The notes under the pieces are model-generated. The model worked only from the letters and a program-made list of their open reading frames with translations. It did no database searches and had not been told where the DNA came from. Shown here piece after piece: positions 1 to 8,305 of a stretch of 19,470 bases of DNA. The stretch is from Baffinella frigidus (taxonomy: Eukaryota; Cryptophyceae; Cryptomonadales; Baffinellaceae). The stretch lies in contig MU646694.1 in NCBI GenBank assembly GCA_026770585.1, positions 255,709 through 275,178 of the forward strand, given 5' to 3'. The translations under genes and the position numbers were made by a program. Numbering within the stretch: position 1 is the first letter of the stretch; every line of letters begins with the position of its first letter.

Positions 1-143
1 GCCCCCCGCGTCTCGATCCGTACCTCCCCCGTGGCCCCCGCGTATAGGCTCCGCACCCCCCGAACGAGAAGCGTCACCGCCCCCCCCGCGGCCAAATTCG
101 TACCGCCGACGCGCGTGACCGTCAAGACCCGGCCCACCACCAC
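1..143 (-). CDS. Exon (partial at window edge), end of third repeat unit
   Basis: Acceptor CACCCTAG/GTGGTG, phase 0 start, open to the window edge. It encodes LTVTRVGGTNLAAGGAVTLL, then VRGVRSLYAGATGEVRIET. This aligns with LPAGARVSLVLGGVVNRRWA and GSTGMFQIKT of the long exon. The gene continues beyond position 1. Confidence 0.72.
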   Translation of the reverse strand, partial: MVVGRVLTVTRVGGTNLAAGGAVTLLVRGVRSLYAGATGEVRIETRG

Positions 144-1494
144 CTAGGGTGTGGAGGTTTGGGGTTGGGGGTTGGGGTTTGGGGGTTGGGGTTTGGGGTT
201 TAGGGTTTAGGGTTTAGGATTTGGGGGAAGGTTTTAAGGTTCAGGGTTTGGGGTTTACTCCAACCACGGTCCCGTCCAGCCCCTCCGCGGACGCATCGAC
301 AGTAACAGACGAGATATTCACCTGCACAAGAAACTCGAGGGATAGAGGTTAGAGTCCCACACCCTGAGGGCCGTTTCCCGGGGTTTGGGGTTTAGGGTGC
401 AGGGGTGCAGGGGTTTAGGAGTTTAGGAGTTAGGGTTTGACCTCCAAAGGGAACGTGACCACGATGTAAGATGCCGCAGGGAGCCCGACAGGCCCGGTGC
501 GGAACGCGACCTGATCCAGAGACACGCTTTTTTCACGAAAATTACTACACACACGCACTGTGTGGTAGGTACCGAAAATTACTACACACACGCTTCACCA
601 TTACCAGCGTGTCCCAAATGTGTAGTAATTTTCAGTGTGCCTTTCACTTCCAAGGGGAACGTGACCATTCACTTCCTAAGGGAACGTGACCACGATGTCC
701 GATGCCGCAGGGAGCCGGACGGGCCAGGTGTGGAACGCGACCTGGTCCGGGGAAACGCCAAATTTTTTTAGCATAAAAAAATCCACAAAAATATTTCAAA
801 AATTCCACACAAATGCTTCAAAAAAATCTACACAAATGTTTCACTCCACACAGCGGGCTACAAAGGGATTCTCGCAGGATGGTCCAGAGACTTTTTATTC
901 CCTTATCTGTAGGAACCCCCATATGTCCCTACTGTATTGCTACCGTAGGGCTTGGGGACTATTCACTAGGGGGTTATTCAACATCCCTTCGAAGTCGGCT
1001 GTGTGAGTGACTAGTACGATCCAACTGTGTAGAAACTTCCGTTGGCAGATTTTAAAAGAAAAAAAGGTGTCCCCGGACGAGACCTTGAAATCGTTGTAGC
1101 TGAAGGCGAAAAGCGTCGTGTTCGCGGACACGGACGCAGAGGACAGCGCCCCGGCTGCGATCGAGAGCCCGGGGAGCGGGGCCTCGTCGATCACGTCCCC
1201 CGCGCTGGTCAAAATCTGCAAACAAGGGCGCACGTGCGGCGGTTGACTGAACCGGACAGGTTGCCAACTGCACGGGTTGACTGGACCCAACCGGTTGACT
1301 GAACCGGACAGGGTGTGTGCATACACCTTTCCTCTCCTGCACCCCAAACCTGCACCGCAGCATCATACTCCATCATCGCGGGGAGCGGGGCAGTCGCCCC
1401 CGGGGCGACGCTGGACACGGCAGTCCTAGCGCCAGGTGCGTCTATTTCTCTCTCGCTCTCTCTCTCTGTTTCTCTCTCTCTCTATCTCTATCTT

Positions 1495-1526
<32 letters not shown>

Positions 1527-4500
1527 GCTCTCTCTCTTTCTCCCTCCCTCTCTCTCTCGCTCTCGATCTCGCTACTTATCTAAATATATTTCGCTCTCTC
1601 TATCTATCTCAGAGGGAGGCAGCAGGATAGCGGGCTCTCCACGGCGTCCCAACCGACGCGTTTGGCCTGCTTATATGTAGCCATATTCTGTATTTTACAG
1701 CAGTCTTGCGACTGCTGGTTCTGTCAGCAGTCTCGCGACAGCTGACATAACCAGACAGGTTATGTACCACAGCGCTCACCAATCAAGGCAGGATCCGCAC
1801 CAGGAAAACTTCTGACGGTTCAAACAAGTCACACGAATGACTCGCCCGCATCACCTCTCACACCAGCAAACGCTCAAAACAGCAAACGGGAGCATATCAC
1901 ACGAGGCTAACCAGGCGAACAGAATAAAACCCAGGGGATGTACAAGTAGGGCCTATCCATGCGTGATTTATAACCGACCGACCGCTGAGCGGTCGGTAAC
2001 GTGATCATTTCCCTACAAAACTTTAAAAGTCCCTTTTATTCTGTTCGCCTGGGTAGCCTCGTGTGGTAGCAAACGGGCGCATTGCTCAAAAAATCAAACG
2101 GGTTCATAACCTGTAGCGTCAGCCCCCCCGTGACCCCCTCAAACACAGACGTCTTCACCCCCGACAGCGTCAACGCCAACCCCCCCACCCCCCTCGCCAC
2201 CTCCCCCCCCCCCGAGCGCTCAAGCGTCACGTCCCCCACGCCAAACGCCACCGCTAGCGCCCCAGTGAGCCCTGACCCGGGGACAACTACCCCCTGGCCC
2301 CCCCCGGCGAGGGTGAGTTGTGGCGGGTAGATGAGGCGGATGTGCGCGTCGGGTGGGAGGGGGTTGCGGGCGCTCGTGGAGAAGGTGACGGTGGCGGTAG
2401 TGTCGCGCCCGGTGTGGGGGTCCGCGAGGGAGAGGGACGATGAGGGGAGGAGCCCCGGGAGGAGGATAGACCCTGAGACGTTGAGGGCCTCGTCGATGGT
2501 GAAGTTCCCGATAGCGTTCAGCGTCTTGATCTGGAACATCCCCGTGCTCCCGGCCCACCGCCGGTTCACGACCCCGCCCAGCACGAGCGAGACGCGCGCC
2601 CCGGCGGGCAGCGACTCCGTGGAGGTGATCGCGAGGTGGGCCACGGGCGTGGCGCTGACGCACAGGTACCCGCACGCCCCCTGCAGCCCCGCGACGCGCG
2701 AGAGCGTCCCCGCGCCCGCCCCGAGCGTCGCAGACCTGACGGATGCCCCGCTGATGTCGACGCCCGCGGGGAACACCACGGCGAGGAGCGCCTCCGGTTG
2801 CAGGCTCGTGTTAGTGGTCAAACTCAGAGATACGTCCCCCGCAGCACCCGTGATCACCGTCCCGAGGGTTATTGAGGCGTCTGAGAGGGTGGGGATGATC
2901 GGCGTCGCCGCCCCGAGAGACGCCAGCCTGGGTTAGGGTTGAGGGTTTGGGGTTGAGGATTGAGGGTTTACGGTTGAGGGTTGGGGGTTTACGGTTGCGG
3001 GTTTAGGGTTCAGGTTTTAGGGGTTAGTGTTTAGGGGTTAGGGTTTAGGGTTTGGGGTGTAGGGTTCAGGGTTCAGGGTTTAGGGATTTAGGGTTTAAGG
3101 TTCAGGGACTGGGGTTTAGGGTTCAGGATTTTGGGTTTGGCGGTTGGGGTTTACCCGAGCCCCAGACGGTTCGCCGCCCGCACCCGGAAGTGTACTTGCA
3201 CCCACGGAGCGAGCGCCTGGTTTGGGGTTTGGGGATTAGAATTAAGGCTTTGGGGTTTGGGGTTTAGGTTTGGGGTTTTAGGGTTTAGGGGTCAGGAGTT
3301 GGGGGTTGGGGGTTAGGGGTGTAGGGTTTAGGGTTCAGGGAGAGTGCCTCCACGACCGCGTCGAACCCCGAAGTCTGCACCGATCGGAGCAGCGTCCCTG
3401 GTGTGGGGTTTGGGGTTTAGGGTTGAGGGTTTAGGGTTCATGGGTTTAGGGTGTAGGGTTTATGGCTTATGGTTTAGGGCGTAGGGTTTACCTTGAGAGA
3501 ACCCCGCGTCCGGCGACACCTCGACAAGGTAGTGGAGCACGAGCGCGGAGTTAGCGGACCCGTCGCCCGTATCACTCGGCACCGACCACGTTACCACCAC
3601 CTGGTATATGGTTTGGTGTTAAGGGTTTGGGGTTTGTGGTTTAGGGTTTAGGGGTTGGGGTGTAGGGTTTAGGGTTTAGGGTGTAGGGTTTAGGGAGTAG
3701 GGTGTAGGGTGTATGTGGTTAGTGGTTAGGGGTGCGGGTTTAGGATGTAGGGTTTAGGTTTTAGGGTTTCGAGTTTCGGGTGAAGAGTTGAGGGGTCAGG
3801 GTTTAGGGTGTAAGGTGCAGGGTTCAGACCTGCTGCGCGGTCCCCACGCGCACCAACAAGCCCCCGATATTGACGGATGTGTACCGCAAACCCAGCATGG
3901 CAAGTTGAGAAAACGGACCCGTTCCAAGGGTGTCCTTGTACTGCTGTCACGTCCCGAAAGTAGTACCGGGCTGTAACAAGGCGGTACAAAAAGGTACAAG
4001 CCGGTACAAAAAGTTACTACCGTCACGTCCAAATAAGCCGTCCATCTATCATACATAGGCCACACCCACAAGAGATTTCCTAGCCACCTCCTACCGTAGG
4101 GCGACCCGTAGGTCATACAATCGGCAGCATGGCAAGTTGAGAAATATCGGGCAAAAACGAGTGAGGCAGCACCTGCTGTGCGGTCCCCACGCGCACCGAC
4201 AACCCCCGGGGTGCGCTCGCCTCCCCGTACGCGGTATCTGACACCTGCGCATATCACGGTTTCAGAACACACCAGGAAAACCCCTGCTAGGCGCGATTCG
4301 GCACGCGCCCCGCAGCGCCCCGACACCTCGTATACGACCCCTCTAGCTATAGGGTCACGCGTGTAAGGGGGTCACGCATTTGAGGGGGTCACGCATACGA
4401 CCCCCCTGAATCGAATTGCGCGGGCGCGAACATCAGGGGCGTGCTCGCCTCCCCGTACCCTGTATCGCACTGAGGGTTGACGGTGTGGGGTGTAGGGTGA

Positions 4501-7500
4501 GGCTTGAGGGTGTGGGATGTAGGGTGTATGGTGTGAGGTGTGGGGTTGAGGGGTTCGGACCTCCGCGGTGTAATTGCTGCTCCCAGCTTCGTTCGTGGCG
4601 CGTGTTTTGAACGTAAAGACGCACCCCTTTTCCAGCCGGGAAAACGTCACGGCGAAGACATCCCCGCTGACGACGCGCGTCTCCTGAACCATGCACGGCG
4701 CGGACACGACCACCTCATAACCTGTCGCAGCCCGCGCGCTGTCCCCCAGCCCCGTCTCCGCGGGAACCTGATAACTCACCGTAATGCTCTCAACCCCCAA
4801 GGCCAGCGTGAGGCTGCGCGGCGTGGAAGGAACATACAGCGCCATCGCTTCCTCCACCCCCGTCCAGTTGCTATACCCCGCGTCGTTCCTCGCCCGTACC
4901 TTCCCCGCATACACAACCCCCGCCCCCAACCCCCCACTCCGCACCTCCAACACCCCATCCCCCACCACAGTCTCCACACCGTTCACAAACCCCGCCCCCT
5001 CCCCCAACACATACTCATACCCCATTAGTGGATACCCCCCAGTACCATCCCCCGTCTCCCCCGGCCGCCCCCACGCTCCCCGAATCGCCAAACTCCCCAA
5101 TGCCCGCACTGCGAACGTTCCGGGCGTGGATGGGAGGGTGAGTGAGACAAGTCCCGTGAGGCCGCATACGGAGGGGCGCGTGGTGCCTGGTGTAGGGTTT
5201 GGGGTTTAGGGTTTAGGATGTAGGGTGTAGGGTGGAGGGTTGAGGGTTGAGGGTGTAGAGTTGAGGGTTCAGGGTTGAGGGTTGAGGGTGTAGGGTTGAG
5301 GGTTTAGGAATTAGGGTTTAGGGTCTGGGGTTGAGGGTTTAGGGTTTAGGGTTTGGGTTTAGGGTTTCGGGTTTAGGGTTTAGCGTTTCGTGTTTAGCGT
5401 TCAGGGTTCAGGGTTTAGGGTGCAGGGTTTGGGGGTTAGGATGTAGGGACCGTCGATGCACACCCCGCGCGCTGCGACACTGGAGCCCTTTCCTGAAAAC
5501 TCGTCTGCTTCGTTGAACGCCCGTACTGTCACGTTGTACCACTGCCCGATTTGTGGCGCGCTCACCTGCCGGGGAGGGTTCCGTGTGAGTTGTGCGCGGC
5601 CTGCGGGGGGGGCAATACATTGCAGCTATCTTCCACTCACTAGAGTCAAATATATTGCAGCCATCTTCCGCTCATTAGAGTCAAATATATTGCAGTGATC
5701 TTCCGCTCACTAGAGTCAAATATGTTGCAGTCATCTTCCGCTCATTTGAGTGCTTCGTTGAATGCGCGGACTGTCACGTTGTACCACTGCCCGATTTGTG
5801 GCGCGCTCACTTGGGGGGGGGGAGGGGGGGGGGGGGGTTAGGTTTTGGGGTTTGGGGTGCAGGGTTTAGGGGGTGTAGGCGAGGGTTCGGTGTGAGTTGT
5901 ACGCGGCTTTCTGTGGGGGAGGGGCATTGCAGCTATGTTGGTCGCATTACAAGGACGTCTCCCTCTCGCTAGCTCTCTATATCGCCCTCTTTCTATATCT
6001 GTATCTCTCGCTCTATCCCTCTGTCTCCCTCTCTCTCTACATATCTCCGTCGCATTCGTTTTCTCTCTCGCTGGTACGAAATTTGCCCTGATGATAGACC
6101 ACGCGGTTGCAAACCCTGCCAGATGCAGTCAAAACAATCCAACGCGTCGCGTCTCAGCATCATTCCTTCACAACAACGCTGGAAACAAATCGGGGTCGGG
6201 CCCATCGTAGCGCTCACCGCCGCGCTGGCCTCTCCTGCCAACGAAATGTACGACACAAACGCTTTACTATCAATAGTATGATCCAACTGTGTAGTAATTT
6301 TGGTTGAAAATGCATTAATTAACAAGCTCACGACAGGAATTAATTAATAAGCTTACCGCCGTGCTCGTCACCCCATCCCCCTTGATCAGCACCGCTGCCG
6401 CCTCCCCCCCCACGCCCCCCCGCGCGTACACATACACCCCAATCTCGTATCCGAGGAGCGTATGCGGCGCCCCCTCCCCCGCGCCCAGGTCTAGGGGGGG
6501 CGTCCAGGTGACTGCCATGGAGAGAGGGCCGCTTGTTCGTAGCTCGACGTTCCGCGGGACCCCCGGGGCCCTGGTGTAGGGTTTTTTTAAGGTGCCTGGT
6601 GTGACTGTTGACTCAACTGGGGAGGTTGTGTACAGGGGCCATGAGTGAACTGTGGAGGATGAGAGAGCCTGCCCGGTTTGGTCAACCGTCTTGGGGGGCG
6701 GTTCTTTGTGCGTGGATCACACCTGACGAGGGGCAGTTTTTTGTGCGTGGGTCGCATCTGGCAAGGGGGGCGGTTCTTTGTGCGTGGGTGGCTCGCACCT
6801 GACAAGGGGGTCTCTTCTGTGTCCCCACAGTTGTGGGGATGTTTTGTTTGTGCGTGGATCTCACTGTGTTGGGGACGTTGTGCGTGGAATCTGTCTGGAT
6901 TGGTCAACCGTCTTGGGGGGCGGTTCTTTGTGCGTGGATCGTGGCTCGAACCTGACGAGGAGGCGGCGGACGACGTTGGAGGCGTTGCCGTACCCCACGG
7001 CATTCCGCGCGAACGCCCGCACGTAGTACATCTGCCGCACCGTCCGCCTATCAACTGCTGCAAACAAGCAAGACCCTAGAAAGACAGGAAAGACCCCTCT
7101 GCTGCAGACGAGAAAGAACCTACAAAGATCTCCCTGCTGCAAACAAGAAAACCCCTGCCTCGCAGTCCTAATAACGCCTGCGAACCAGGGATAATCCCCA
7201 GAAAAACGAGCACTGCCTAATGCGAAAAGGTTAGAGACCCCCGTTGAACCGTTTGACTGAAGCAGACAGGGTGTGTACCTCGGTGGCTAATCGCGGCAGG
7301 GTTCGTACCACACCCCGCTCACTTCAGTCATCGGTGGCGGGGCGTTAGGGTTTGGGGTTTGGGGTTTGGGGTTGGGTTTGGGAGTGAGGGTTTAGGGTTC
7401 AGGGTATGGGGTTTAGGTTGTAGGGTTTTGGGTGTAGGGTATAGGGTTTAGGGTTTGGGGTTTGGGGTGTAGGATTCAGGGATTAGGGTTTGGGGTTTAG

Positions 7501-8266
7501 GGTTTAGGGTTGAGGGTTTAGAGGTTGGGGTTCAGGGTGCGCGCCTGGCCGACAGTGAGAGACACGCCATCGGCATCCACGAACGTAAAAGATGCGTTGT
7601 GCAGCGTGCTGTATGGCACGGTCACCACCTGCGATCGAGCGCGGGGCGGTTGACTGATTCGTGGTGAGTTTGACCAGTCAAGTGACCGGAGTTTGACCAG
7701 TTCAGTAACCAGACGGTGAGATGGAGAACTAGCGATGAAGTGGGTCATTCGGGGTACGGCGGCTCAAAACAACGTAGAGGGCAACGCATCAGTTTTAGGC
7801 CACACAGCGGACTTTGAGGGGACTTCCTATAACCCTGACGCGATAAGACCTAGGACCCTACGGTAGGGAACCCGTAGGGACATAGGGGGTTCCGAAGGAT
7901 GAGGTAACGGAAACTCGGGCTCTCAGCGCCCAAAATTCCCTTCGTAGTCCTCTGTGTGGATAGAGAAGGCAGAGTGGCTCGCGGGGGAAGAGTCTCACGA
8001 CCATTGACCAGATTCACGTTTTTCTAAAAAAAAGGACCTCAACTCGACTGGACACGATTTGAACAGGGAACAGATGTTCTGAGTCGACCGTCGCGAGACT
8101 CTCTGTGAGGGGGCGTGTGTAGCACAACACACCTGCGCGGCTGAGAAACTTTCTGCGGCCGAAAACTCGAACTTGAACGCTGTGATGAATGTCGTGTTGA
8201 TCGTTAACCCCGCCCCTGGTTTAGGGTTCAGGGTTTGGGGTTTAGGGTTGAGTGAGGGTTTAGGGT

Positions 8267-8305
<39 letters not shown>

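Noticed and set aside
1350-1430. An exon between the long exon and exon 1084-1215
   Set aside because: The repeat alignment runs unbroken from GLTLQ to ILTSAGDVIDEA without it. The segment looks like a weak shard of exon 1084-1215 (APLP).
1315-1680. Plus-strand ORFs rich in Ser/Leu
   Set aside because: They are translations of the CT microsatellite; the window's coding signal is on the other strand.
2036-2110. C-terminal NPFDFLSN extension of the long exon
   Set aside because: It runs into the arm of an inserted element, and a CAG/GTTATG donor just before it restores the repeat pattern.
144-3347. A true telomere end
   Set aside because: The heptamers are degenerate, interrupted by coding exons and elements, and lie in the interior of a gene.
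5619-5752. CRISPR array
   Set aside because: The 35-bp units abut with no unique spacers, in a eukaryotic intron.
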